Source: Chloroflexota bacterium (lineage in GTDB: Bacteria; Chloroflexota; Limnocylindria; QHBO01). Taken from it: a stretch of DNA of 20,291 nucleotides. This document shows positions 5,317 through 12,420 of the stretch, in pieces (position 1 is the first letter of the stretch; each line of letters begins with the position of its first letter). The translations under genes were made by a program, and so were the position numbers. The notes under the pieces are model-generated. The model saw only the letters and a program-made list of their open reading frames with translations, made no database searches and had not been told where the DNA came from. The stretch spans positions 1 to 20,291 of the forward strand of contig VBJP01000062.1 in NCBI GenBank assembly GCA_005880165.1. Direction: 5' to 3'.

Positions 5317-6639
5317 TCAGGATGCCGATGCGGCCGGGCGGCGCAGGCGGCGCTGGCGCGGCCGCTCGAGGCGGTCCTCCTGCTGGAGCCGCACCAACGC
5401 GGCGGCGAGCTTCGCCGGGTCGTGCCGATGGGCGTTCGCGACATCGACCAGGTCCTCTTCGATGACCACCACCGGCAGGCCCTCGAGGCGGCGCTCGTCG
5501 ATCTGGACGGGCTCGCCGAGCCAGCCTTCGGGCTGGCGCGCGTGCCAGTTCCGGTTGACCAGCACGTAGTCGATGAGCCCCTCGCCGATGTGCTCGAAGA
5601 GCGCCTCCAGGTGCTCGGCCGCGGAGAAGCTCCCCGTCTCACCCGGCTGGGTGGCGACGTTGCAGACATACACACGCATCCCCGGCGCCGCATCCAACGC
5701 GTCGCGGATGTCGCTGATCAGCAGGTTCGGCAGCACGCTCGAGTAGAGGCTGCCGGGACCGATGACGACCATGTCCGCCTCGAGGATCCGCTCCAACGCC
5801 TCGGGGTTCGCCCGCACGTCCGGGGGCTCGATGAAGACACGCTCGATGGGCTCCTCCGCATGGCCGATGCCGACCTGGCCGTCGAGCCGCCGCCCAGACA
5901 CGAGGCGCGCGGACAGGTTGAGCGGCACGCTGGTGGCCGGCAGGACCTGCCCGCGCACCGCCAGGACGCGGTTCGACTCGCGCACCGCCTCCTCGAAGTC
6001 CCCGGTCACCGCGGTCATGGCCGCAATGAACAGGTTCCCGAAGGCATGCTCGTCGAGCCCGGAACCGGGAGGGAATCGGTACTGCATGAGCTGCGTCATG
6101 AGCGGCTCGGCGTCGGCCAGGGCCGCGATGCAGTTGCGGATGTCGCCAGGCGGCACGATGCCCAGCTGCTGCCGCAGGCGCCCGGACGATCCCCCGTCGT
6201 CCGCGACCGCTACGACCGCCGTGATGTTCGCGCTGTAGCCCTTCAGCCCGCGCAGCAGGGTGGAGAGTCCCGTTCCTCCCCCGATCGCCACGATTCGCGG
6301 CCCGCGAGCCAGGTAGCGCTTGGTGTAGAGCACCTCGAGAACGCTGTCACCACGCGCCACGAAGGGTGAGACGACGCTCCGCATCAGGCCCCACACCCCG
6401 ACCCCGGTGAGGAGGAGGCCCACGATCCCCACGATCACCGCTCGGATCGGGCGCTCGAGACCAGCCCCGGTCAGCCAGAAGACGATTGGGATGTTGTCGG
6501 CTCCAAACCGTCGGTACAGGTCGACGAGGAAGATTGCGGCTCCCAGGCCCAGGATGGTGATGCCCACGAACGCGAGCAGGAGCCAGCGCTTGATGTGCAT
6601 GCCCGGGTAGAGCCATCGCGGCAGTCGGATGCCCCTCAT
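5317..6639 (-). CDS. yvcK: YvcK/CofD-like protein (gluconeogenesis factor) with N-terminal membrane anchor
   Basis: YvcK-family proteins bind UDP-sugars and are needed for growth on gluconeogenic carbon and for normal cell-wall synthesis in Bacillus and Mycobacterium. The 440-residue protein has two predicted membrane helices (about 18-39 and 65-87), then the cytosolic Rossmann-like domain starting near 114 with IGGGTGLSTLLRGLK, VVAVADDGGSSGRLR and PPGDIRNCIAALAD, GNLFIAAM, IGPGSLYSSVLPNLL and NVATQPGETG. The C-terminus is Arg-rich. ATG 6639 overlaps the rapZ stop by four bases (ATGA), so it is coupled to rapZ; whiA follows after eight bases. The core matches family length (about 320); the membrane segment is an extra N-terminal portion compared with Bacillus YvcK. 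Confidence 0.94.
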   Translation of the reverse strand: MRGIRLPRWLYPGMHIKRWLLLAFVGITILGLGAAIFLVDLYRRFGADNIPIVFWLTGAGLERPIRAVIVGIVGLLLTGVGVWGLMRSVVSPFVARGDSVLEVLYTKRYLARGPRIVAIGGGTGLSTLLRGLKGYSANITAVVAVADDGGSSGRLRQQLGIVPPGDIRNCIAALADAEPLMTQLMQYRFPPGSGLDEHAFGNLFIAAMTAVTGDFEEAVRESNRVLAVRGQVLPATSVPLNLSARLVSGRRLDGQVGIGHAEEPIERVFIEPPDVRANPEALERILEADMVVIGPGSLYSSVLPNLLISDIRDALDAAPGMRVYVCNVATQPGETGSFSAAEHLEALFEHIGEGLIDYVLVNRNWHARQPEGWLGEPVQIDERRLEGLPVVVIEEDLVDVANAHRHDPAKLAAALVRLQQEDRLERPRQRRLRRPAASAS

Positions 6640-7631
6640 CGTTCGAGCTCTCTGTGGAAGACGCTGACCGACGCCTCGGTTCGTTCCTCGAGACGCCTGG
6701 CCAACTCTTCAGCGAGCACGATGGATCGGTGGTAGCCGCCTGTGCAGCCGAGCGCGACGACCAGGCGCGACTTGCCCTCCGCGCGGTATGCCGGCAGGGT
6801 CAGCTCCAGGAGCTCCATGACGAGCTCGAGGAATCGCCGCGCGCCAGGCTGCCCGAGCACGTAGTCGCGGACGGGTGCTTCCAGGCCGGAGAGGCGCTTC
6901 AGGTCGGGAACCCAGTACGGATTGGTCAAGAATCGGACGTCGAAGACGAGGTCCGCCTCGAGTGGGATGCCGAACTTGAAGCCGAAGGTGATCACCTCGA
7001 CGGACATGACCTCCGCGGCCGCCTCGCGCGGAACGAGGCTCCGGATCCGCTCCTTCAGCTGGCCGATCGAAAGGCCGCTGGTGTCGAGGATGTGGTCCGC
7101 AAGGGAGCGCGCCCCCGCAAGGCGGAAACGCTCCTCCGCGATCGACGCCTGGACGCCGGTCCGCGCCCCGAGAGGGTGCCGGCGACGAGTCTCGGCGAAG
7201 CGGCTCACCAAGACGGCGTCGCTCGCCTCGAGGAAGATGACCAGCGGCTCGAGGCCACGGCCGGCCAGCATGCTCCTGGCCCGTCCGATCGCCGGCGCGG
7301 GATCACCGACGCGGATGTCGAGGACGAGGGCGGCGTTGCGGTAGCGCTCGGGGTTCGCGTCGCGCAGCTCCAGGAAGGCATCGAGTAGATCCGGCGGGAG
7401 GTTGTCGATGCAGGCGTAGCCAAGATCCTCGAAGAACTTCGACGCCTGGCTCTTGCCCGCCCCGGAAAGGCCGCTCAGGATGACGACACTGCCCGTGGTC
7501 GCGGGGAGTGCAACGGCCGCCGATCGGGGCGTCGCCAGCTCCGTGGCGGGGGCAGGGCCCGATGACCGAGGTCGCGCGGACCTCCGCGTCGTTCTGCCGC
7601 CCCTGGTGGTCGTGCCTGCGCCTCTGGCCAC
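6636..7631 (-). CDS. rapZ: RapZ, nucleotide-binding RNase adapter family protein
   Basis: RapZ-family P-loop protein (formerly YvcJ/YhbJ). In E. coli it directs RNase E to the sRNA GlmZ and thereby tunes glucosamine-6-phosphate synthesis; in Gram-positives it is an NTPase of less clear role. The 331 residues carry Walker A GLSGAGKS (about 54-61), CIDNLPPDLL, FLEASDAVLVSRFAETRRRHP, FGFKFG, FDVRFLTNPYW and the C-terminal GCTGGYHRS and FHREL motifs. Start GTG 7631 is chosen because GGGAG lies six bases upstream and a -10 box (TATACT) lies about 40 bases upstream; the TTG at 7700 would be upstream of that promoter. The first ~47 residues are a low-complexity Arg/Thr/Pro/Ala extension relative to the ~285-residue family. 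First gene of the unit. Confidence 0.94.
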   Translation of the reverse strand: MARGAGTTTRGGRTTRRSARPRSSGPAPATELATPRSAAVALPATTGSVVILSGLSGAGKSQASKFFEDLGYACIDNLPPDLLDAFLELRDANPERYRNAALVLDIRVGDPAPAIGRARSMLAGRGLEPLVIFLEASDAVLVSRFAETRRRHPLGARTGVQASIAEERFRLAGARSLADHILDTSGLSIGQLKERIRSLVPREAAAEVMSVEVITFGFKFGIPLEADLVFDVRFLTNPYWVPDLKRLSGLEAPVRDYVLGQPGARRFLELVMELLELTLPAYRAEGKSRLVVALGCTGGYHRSIVLAEELARRLEERTEASVSVFHRELER

Positions 7632-7653
7632 GCTCGTCTCCCGCTCGTCTCCC
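7632..7653. repeat. 11-bp tandem repeat doubling the rapZ Shine-Dalgarno
   Basis: GCTCGTCTCCC occurs twice in tandem (7632-7642, 7643-7653), followed by a partial third unit (7654-7658). On the minus strand each unit supplies a GGGAG, the proximal one six bases before GTG 7631. Copy number changes would shift leader length without affecting coding. Confidence 0.6.
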
Positions 7654-7671
7654 GCTCGACGATCGCGGTCG

Positions 7672-7700
7672 AGTATAACCGCGCTCGCCGGACGGCCCAA
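7672..7700 (-). promoter_or_regulatory. Promoter for the rapZ-yvcK-whiA-tpiA-gpmI unit
   Basis: The minus strand has TATACT (7672-7677) preceded at 17 bp by TTGGGC (7695-7700), which keeps TTG of the -35 consensus. Initiation would be near 7665, giving a leader of about 34 bases with the doubled GGGAG. The -35 lies inside an inverted repeat at 7695-7714. Confidence 0.5.
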
Positions 7701-7714
7701 TCAACCGATTGGGC
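7695..7714. repeat. Perfect inverted repeat at the 3' end of the deacetylase-like gene
   Basis: GCCCAATC, 4-nt loop AACC, GATTGGGC: an 8-bp perfect dyad touching the stop codon of the upstream gene (7714-7716) and covering the likely -35 of the rapZ promoter. No T-tract follows on the minus strand, so it is either an atypical terminator or a protein-binding operator. Confidence 0.5.
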
Positions 7715-8703
7715 TAGCCCGGGCTCGAGCTGGCAGGCGCAGCTGCGGATGGACCGGTCAGGAGGCCCTCCACGGTCGCGGCGGCGGACCGTTCCAGGGC
7801 CCCCAGGTCATATCCCCCTTCGAGCACCAGGGCCGCGCCATGCAGGCCGAACTCCCTCGTCAGCGCTGTGATCCCCGCGGAGACGGTTCGGTATCCGTGC
7901 TCGGTGATGGCGAGGTTCGCGAGTGGATCGTCGCGGTGCCCGTCATACCCCGCCGAAACCAGGATGGCCTCGGGGTCAAACGCGCGGACGCGTTCCAGGA
8001 GGTCCTGCCAGGCCGCGACGAACGCGTCGTCGTCTGCTCCGATCGCCAGCGTCAGGTTGTGCATCGTGCCAGCCGCCGTCCCCTGACCGCGTTCCTCTGG
8101 AGAACCAGTCCCCGGGTAGAGCGGGCGCTGGTGGGTCGAGGCGTAGAGCAGATCCGGATCATCGTCGAAGATGGCCTGCGTCCCATCGCCGTGGTGCACG
8201 TCCCAATCCAGGATGGCGATCCGCTGCGCGTGCCCCGCGCGGCGCAGAGCGAGCGCCGCCATCGCGACGTTGTTCAGGAGGCAGAATCCCGCGGCCCGTC
8301 GTGCCGAGGCATGGTGCCCCGGGGGCCTGGAGACCGAGAACGCGACCGCAACCTCTCCCCGAGCGACTGCCAGCGCGGCATCGATCGCGGCGCCCGCAGC
8401 GAGCCGGGCGGCATGCATGGACCCGGGAGCAAGGTAGGTGTCGGGGTCGATCCAGCCACCCCCACTCGCGTCGAGCTGGTCAAGGGCCTCGAGGTACTCC
8501 TGGTCGTGCACCGCGGTGATCGCCTCGTCATCCGCGGGTTGCGGCGCTCGAACCGACAGCTCTGCCCCGCCGGCCGCCGCGCCCGCCTCGATGCCCTTCG
8601 CTACGGCCGCCAGGCGCTCGTGCCGCTCGGGATGGCCTGCGGCCGCGTGGCGCTCCATGGCCGGATCGGTCAGAAGCAGCACGCGCGCCGGATCCGCGCT
8701 CAT
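7714..8703 (-). CDS. Histone deacetylase family amidohydrolase (HDAC/AcuC/acetylpolyamine type)
   Basis: Zinc-dependent deacetylase of the arginase/deacetylase fold, 329 residues, full length for the bacterial class. Motifs: HPERHERL near residue 24, SRPPGHHA (125-132, catalytic His pair), GFCLLNNVA, DWDVHHGDGTQ (166-176, zinc Asp and His), STHQRPLYPG, SAGYDGHRDDPL (zinc Asp about 254) and LEGGYD with the transition-state Tyr. The HxxRPPGHH/DWDVHHGNGT-like set fits the class II-like bacterial group; substrates there include acetylated lysine, acetylpolyamines and acetoin-linked targets, and cannot be chosen from sequence. ATG 8703 overlaps the tatC stop (ATGA), so it is translated with the Tat genes. 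No signal peptide is seen; cytosolic. Confidence 0.93.
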   Translation of the reverse strand: MSADPARVLLLTDPAMERHAAAGHPERHERLAAVAKGIEAGAAAGGAELSVRAPQPADDEAITAVHDQEYLEALDQLDASGGGWIDPDTYLAPGSMHAARLAAGAAIDAALAVARGEVAVAFSVSRPPGHHASARRAAGFCLLNNVAMAALALRRAGHAQRIAILDWDVHHGDGTQAIFDDDPDLLYASTHQRPLYPGTGSPEERGQGTAAGTMHNLTLAIGADDDAFVAAWQDLLERVRAFDPEAILVSAGYDGHRDDPLANLAITEHGYRTVSAGITALTREFGLHGAALVLEGGYDLGALERSAAATVEGLLTGPSAAAPASSSPG

Positions 8704-9413
8704 CGGCGCAGGAAGCGGATGACGAGCAGGGAGAGCTCGAACAGCACGTACATCACGGCGCTCAGGATGCTAGGGGAAAACGGATCGCCACCCGGGGTCA
8801 CGATGACCGCGAAGACGACGATGCCCAGGATCACGAACCGGCGCTGACGAGCGATGCGCTCGTACGACAGGATGCCTACCCGGGAGAGCGCGATGAGCAC
8901 GATCGGGAACTCCATGACCAGGCCGAAAGCGAGCATCAGGGTGGTGATGAACCCGATGTAGTCGTTGATCGTGAGCAGCGGCTCCACGCTGCCGGGCTCC
9001 CCGAAGCTGAGCAGGAACGCCAGCGCGAACGGGAGGATCAGGTAGCCGACCGCCATACCGATGATGAAGAGCACGAGCGCCCCGATCAGCAGCGGCCACA
9101 CGATGCGGCGCTCCCGCCGCGTGAGGCCCGGCGTGACGAAGCGGTACAGCTCGAACAGGATCACCGGCATGGCGATCGCGATGCCAGCGAAGAACGCGAT
9201 CTGGATCCGGACGCCGAACGCGCCGCCGACCTTCGTGAAGTACAGCTTCTCGTAGCCTGCCGGCAATGGAGCGCGCAGGAAGTCGAGGATCGGGGCCGAG
9301 ACGACGAAGCCGATCACGGCGCCCAGGACGACCGCGATCACGATCACGATGAGGCGGCGGCGAAGTTCCTCGAGGTGCTCCAGGAGGGACATCGTCGCCT
9401 CGTCCCGGCTCAC
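8700..9413 (-). CDS. tatC: TatC, twin-arginine translocase receptor subunit
   Basis: Polytopic inner-membrane protein that binds twin-arginine signal peptides and forms the Tat translocase core with TatA-type subunits. The 237 residues open with the hallmark MSLLEHLEELRRRL, and hydrophobic runs fit six membrane helices. Conserved features include the FTKVGGAF...FFAGIAIAMPVILFE region, YRFVTPGLTRRERR, and the last loop with FVILGIVVFAVIVTPGGDPFS. Start GTG 9413 is preferred because GAGG lies five bases upstream; ATG 9392 is an alternative at codon 8. tatA lies 57 bases upstream and the deacetylase-like gene overlaps downstream. Confidence 0.95.
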   Translation of the reverse strand: MSRDEATMSLLEHLEELRRRLIVIVIAVVLGAVIGFVVSAPILDFLRAPLPAGYEKLYFTKVGGAFGVRIQIAFFAGIAIAMPVILFELYRFVTPGLTRRERRIVWPLLIGALVLFIIGMAVGYLILPFALAFLLSFGEPGSVEPLLTINDYIGFITTLMLAFGLVMEFPIVLIALSRVGILSYERIARQRRFVILGIVVFAVIVTPGGDPFSPSILSAVMYVLFELSLLVIRFLRR

Positions 9414-9443
9414 GGGCGCCTCACGCGGTGGGCTGATTGGCAG

Positions 9444-9460
9444 CGGCGGAGATGCCGCCG
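9444..9460. repeat. Short hairpin between tatA and tatC
   Basis: CGGCGG, 5-nt loop, CCGCCG forms a 6-bp stem in the 57-bp gap after the tatA stop. No U-run follows on the minus strand. It might partially attenuate transcription or protect the tatA message 3' end. Confidence 0.35.
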
Positions 9461-9470
9461 GCGAGTGGTC

Positions 9471-9704
9471 CTACTTGGTGTCGACCGACGATGAGCCGCC
9501 CGTTGCCTCGGTCGATCCGGAATCCGAGGGTGGGCTCTTCGTTTCGCCGCGAATGGAGTCCTCGAGGTCTGTGGAGGCCTTCCGGAACTCGCGCACCCCG
9601 CGGCCGATGGCACTCCCGATGTCGGGAAGCTTGCCCGGGCCGAAGATGATCAGGACGATCACCAGGACGAGGATCAGCTCGCCCGGGCCGATGTTGAACG
9701 GCAT
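9471..9704 (-). CDS. tatA: TatA/E family twin-arginine translocase subunit
   Basis: A 77-residue pore-forming Tat subunit. It begins MPFNIGPGELILVLVIVLI: a short N-terminal segment with the conserved Gly-Pro before the single membrane helix (about 8-21), then the FGPGKLPDIG hinge and an amphipathic helix (SAIGRGVREFRKAS) with the FRK motif. The tail (DSIRGETKSPPSDSG onward) is charged to Ser/Gly-rich and disordered, as usual. ATG 9704 has a GAGG about 11 bases upstream. It is followed by tatC, giving a minimal TatAC system. A single TatA-like protein in such systems usually covers both TatA and TatB roles. Confidence 0.95.
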   Translation of the reverse strand: MPFNIGPGELILVLVIVLIIFGPGKLPDIGSAIGRGVREFRKASTDLEDSIRGETKSPPSDSGSTEATGGSSSVDTK

Positions 9705-9757
9705 CTGATTGGGAACCTCAACTGCGTCCGGCGCCTGCCTGCCGGCGGCTGGACGTT

Positions 9758-10597
9758 CTACCGGCCGAGTGTAGCACCGAGCTCCTTCATCCTCGCCTGC
9801 AGCGCGGCCGCCGCTGCCCCAGCCGCTTCTTGCCAGTCATCGCGTGACGAGGCCTTCGAGATGGCCCTCGACACGTTCACCAGGCCCGGAGCATCGGTCC
9901 CATGGCAGCAGGCGACTGCAGCCTCTAGCTCCCCGCCCTGGGCACCGACTCCGGGTACGAGGAAACCCGGACCGGGAACGAGCTCACGGAGCCTGCGCAG
10001 GTCGTCCGGCCGTGTGGCGCCCACCACAAGGCCGACCCGCCCGCCCCGCCAGCGTTCCGCCACCCAGCGGGCCACTCGCTCGTGGAGCATCGCCCCGTCG
10101 ACCGGCAGATCCTGGATCGTTCCCGCGCTGGCGTTGCTCGTGCGGGCCAGGACATAGACGACCCGGTCCTCGTGCTCCAGGAACGGCTCGATGGCGTCCT
10201 CCCCCAGGTACGGCGAGAGGGTCACCGCGTCCGCTGCCAGGTGACCGAAGAGCGCCGCGGCGTAGCGCTCTGCGGTGGGACCGATGTCGCCCCGCTTGGC
10301 GTCGAGGATCACGAACAGGTCGGCGGGCAGGTCCGCGCGGAGGCGCTCGAGGGCGGCGACCCCCGAGGATCCGAAGGCCTCGAAAAAAGCAACGTTGATC
10401 TTCACCGCCGCAGCATGCTCGCTCGCCGCCTCGACGATCCCGCGTGCGAACCGCTCGATGCCCTCGACATTGGTGGGCAGTCCCTCGGGGAGTGCACGCG
10501 GATGCGGGTCGATGCCCAGGCAGAGCGGTGCTCCCAATCGCGCGAGCCTCGCGCGCAGGCGGACGAGCGGGGCGGCATCCACCGAGATGGGCTGCAT
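9758..10597 (-). CDS. pyrF: Orotidine 5'-phosphate decarboxylase (type 2)
   Basis: Catalyses the last step of de novo UMP synthesis, decarboxylating OMP. The 279-residue length and LCLGIDPHP opening match the longer type 2 family. VKINVAFFEAFG binds substrate, and DAKRGDIG (99-106) holds the catalytic Asp-Lys-Asp set; LSPYLGEDAIEPF and a C-terminal phosphate-binding VPGVGAQGG and LVNVSRAI complete the barrel. ATG 10597 begins three bases after the recJ stop, so it is read from the same message without a strong Shine-Dalgarno of its own. Its 3' end contains TACACT preceded by TG (9768-9776), a possible weak extended -10 for tatA. Confidence 0.95.
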   Translation of the reverse strand: MQPISVDAAPLVRLRARLARLGAPLCLGIDPHPRALPEGLPTNVEGIERFARGIVEAASEHAAAVKINVAFFEAFGSSGVAALERLRADLPADLFVILDAKRGDIGPTAERYAAALFGHLAADAVTLSPYLGEDAIEPFLEHEDRVVYVLARTSNASAGTIQDLPVDGAMLHERVARWVAERWRGGRVGLVVGATRPDDLRRLRELVPGPGFLVPGVGAQGGELEAAVACCHGTDAPGLVNVSRAISKASSRDDWQEAAGAAAAALQARMKELGATLGR

Positions 10598-10600
10598 TGG

Positions 10601-12373
10601 CTACCCGGCCGCTGCCAGCTCAAGCGCGGCGGGGGTCGACCCGGCGAGCCGTCGCGCCAGCAGCGGGCTGGCCTGGGAGTGAGCGTAGTCGACAACTCGC
10701 AGCCGAAGGCGCTCGATCCCCTGGAAGCTGTCGCGCTCGAGCGTTCCGACGAGGTCTATCGCATCTCCGGTTGCCGGGAGCTGCCGCTCCGCCGGGGCTC
10801 CGAACGCGACCGCGTCGAAGGCCTCCAGGCCCTTGCGCATGCGGAAGCCGATGTGGGCCTCGCTGGCTCCGATCCGACGAGCTTCCGCCACCCGCATGCC
10901 CGTGACCGCCAGGACCGGCTCCACGTTCCCTGGTCCGTACGGCAGCAACCGTTCCAGCTGGGCGGCGAGGCTCCAATCCAGGCGGGATGACGGAAGGACG
11001 AGGTCGATCACCAGCTGGCCGACCCGCTCGGCATGCACTGCTCGGCCCGGCGGGTACGGGCGCGGCAGCGTCCCGAAGGCGTCCGCGAAGGCTGGCCAGT
11101 TCGCTTCGAGCAGCGAGAAGCCCCCCGCCGCAGCGTGCCCGCCGCGCTTGGTCAGCAGCCCCGCGCAGGCCTCCAGCGCCGCCGCGACGTGGAAGTCCGT
11201 CGGGGCGCGCACCGAGCCGCGCAGCTCTTCGCCGACGGCGCAGACCACGCCGACTGGCCGCGCAAGCTGGTCCGCGAGCCGTCCCGCTACCAGGCCGATG
11301 AGACCCGGCGCCCAAGCATCCTGGCGAAGGAGGAGGGTGCCATCGCCGGCCTGGCCATCCGCGAGGGCACGTGCCTCCTCCAGCGCGGTCCCGGTCAGCT
11401 CTCTTCGCCGCACGTGGACGGCATCGAGCTCGTCGGCGAGTCGTGCGGCCTCCTCGGGATCGTTCGAGACGAGCAGCTGGAGCGCGAGCTCCGCCTCCGC
11501 GATCCGCCCTGCCGCGTTGATGCGCGGCGCAATGCTGAACCCCAGGTCGCGGGCCGTGGGATGGGCGGGGTCGCTCGCCGACCTGGCGAGCAGCGCGCGC
11601 AGTCCCGCGCGGCCGGATGCGGCGAGCTCCTCGAGGCCGGCCCTGACGATGGCGCGCGACTCGCCGGTCATCGGCGCGAGGTCGGCGACGGTGCCGATGG
11701 CGGCAACCCCCGCGAGGTCCGCCACCCACAGCCCGCGACGGGCGAGGAGCGCCGTCGCCAGCTTGTATGCCAGCCCGGCGCCCGTCAGGTCCTGATCGGG
11801 GTAGGCGCAATCTGCGCGGTGCGGGTCGACGACCGCCGTCGCGCGCGGCAGCATCGGTCCCGGCAGGTGATGGTCCGTGACGATGACCTCAAGGCCGAGC
11901 GAACGGGCAATCTCGACCTCGGTGACGTTGGCGATGCCACAGTCGCAGGTGATCACGAGGCGCACGCCACGCTGCGCCAGCGCCTCCAACCCCGCGCGAG
12001 AGAGGCCGTATCCCTCAGACCAGCGGGACGGCACGTAGCGTTCCGGCTCGACTCCCAGGGCACGCAGGCCGATCACCCAGACCGCGATGGCGCTGATGCC
12101 GTCTGCGTCGTAGTCGCCCCAGATCGCGATGCGATCGCCCTCCGCGATGGCGCGCTCGATGCGATCGAGGGCGGCCTCCGCGTCCGCCATGAGGGCGATG
12201 GGGTGCATCGTCGCGGTGCCCGCCTCGAGGAATCGCGCCAGCTCCTTCTGGGTGCCGAATCCGCGGCGCGCGAGCAGGGTGGCGACCGGAGCCCCGAAAC
12301 CGGAGAACGTCGGCGGATCGAGGATCGGCCCTGGAAGGAGCCATGCGAGCCGAGGCACGATCACGGCCGCCAT
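10601..12373 (-). CDS. recJ: RecJ, single-stranded-DNA-specific exonuclease
   Basis: 5'-3' ssDNA exonuclease of the DHH phosphoesterase superfamily, used in recombination and mismatch repair. The 590 residues show motif I GDYDADG (86-92), motif II CDCG (143-146), motif III TDHH (166-169), IGTVADLAPM (motif IV region), the APRINAAGR segment, and DHHA1 motif GGHAAAGGFS near 410. An OB-like region follows (PYGPGNVEPVL, then a C-terminal beta-rich part). All metal ligands are visible. ATG 12373 is used, but TACCAT at 12372-12377 overlaps it and could be a -10 box; then GTG at codon 4 (12364) would be a leaderless start. pyrF follows after three bases. Confidence 0.95.
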   Translation of the reverse strand: MAAVIVPRLAWLLPGPILDPPTFSGFGAPVATLLARRGFGTQKELARFLEAGTATMHPIALMADAEAALDRIERAIAEGDRIAIWGDYDADGISAIAVWVIGLRALGVEPERYVPSRWSEGYGLSRAGLEALAQRGVRLVITCDCGIANVTEVEIARSLGLEVIVTDHHLPGPMLPRATAVVDPHRADCAYPDQDLTGAGLAYKLATALLARRGLWVADLAGVAAIGTVADLAPMTGESRAIVRAGLEELAASGRAGLRALLARSASDPAHPTARDLGFSIAPRINAAGRIAEAELALQLLVSNDPEEAARLADELDAVHVRRRELTGTALEEARALADGQAGDGTLLLRQDAWAPGLIGLVAGRLADQLARPVGVVCAVGEELRGSVRAPTDFHVAAALEACAGLLTKRGGHAAAGGFSLLEANWPAFADAFGTLPRPYPPGRAVHAERVGQLVIDLVLPSSRLDWSLAAQLERLLPYGPGNVEPVLAVTGMRVAEARRIGASEAHIGFRMRKGLEAFDAVAFGAPAERQLPATGDAIDLVGTLERDSFQGIERLRLRVVDYAHSQASPLLARRLAGSTPAALELAAAG

Positions 12374-12377
12374 GGTA
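12372..12377 (-). promoter_or_regulatory. Possible -10 box overlapping the recJ start
   Basis: TACCAT on the minus strand overlaps ATG 12373; no Shine-Dalgarno is seen before the ATG. Initiation seven bases on would be at 12365, one base before an in-frame GTG (codon 4). Weak by itself; listed because the same geometry recurs at uvrC and the LCP gene. Confidence 0.25.
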
Positions 12378-12420
12378 GCGGCGTGCGCTTATCGCCGGCT
12401 GCCGGTTTGGTTACCGCGCC

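Noticed and set aside
7632..7700. TTG upstream start for rapZ
   Set aside because: Lies upstream of the likely -10 box; the GTG at 7631 has a good Shine-Dalgarno.
9705..9775. Separate promoter and terminator between pyrF and tatA
   Set aside because: A TGC-TACACT and an imperfect GC stem are present, but the former is inside pyrF coding sequence and the latter lacks a T-run; too weak to list as features.
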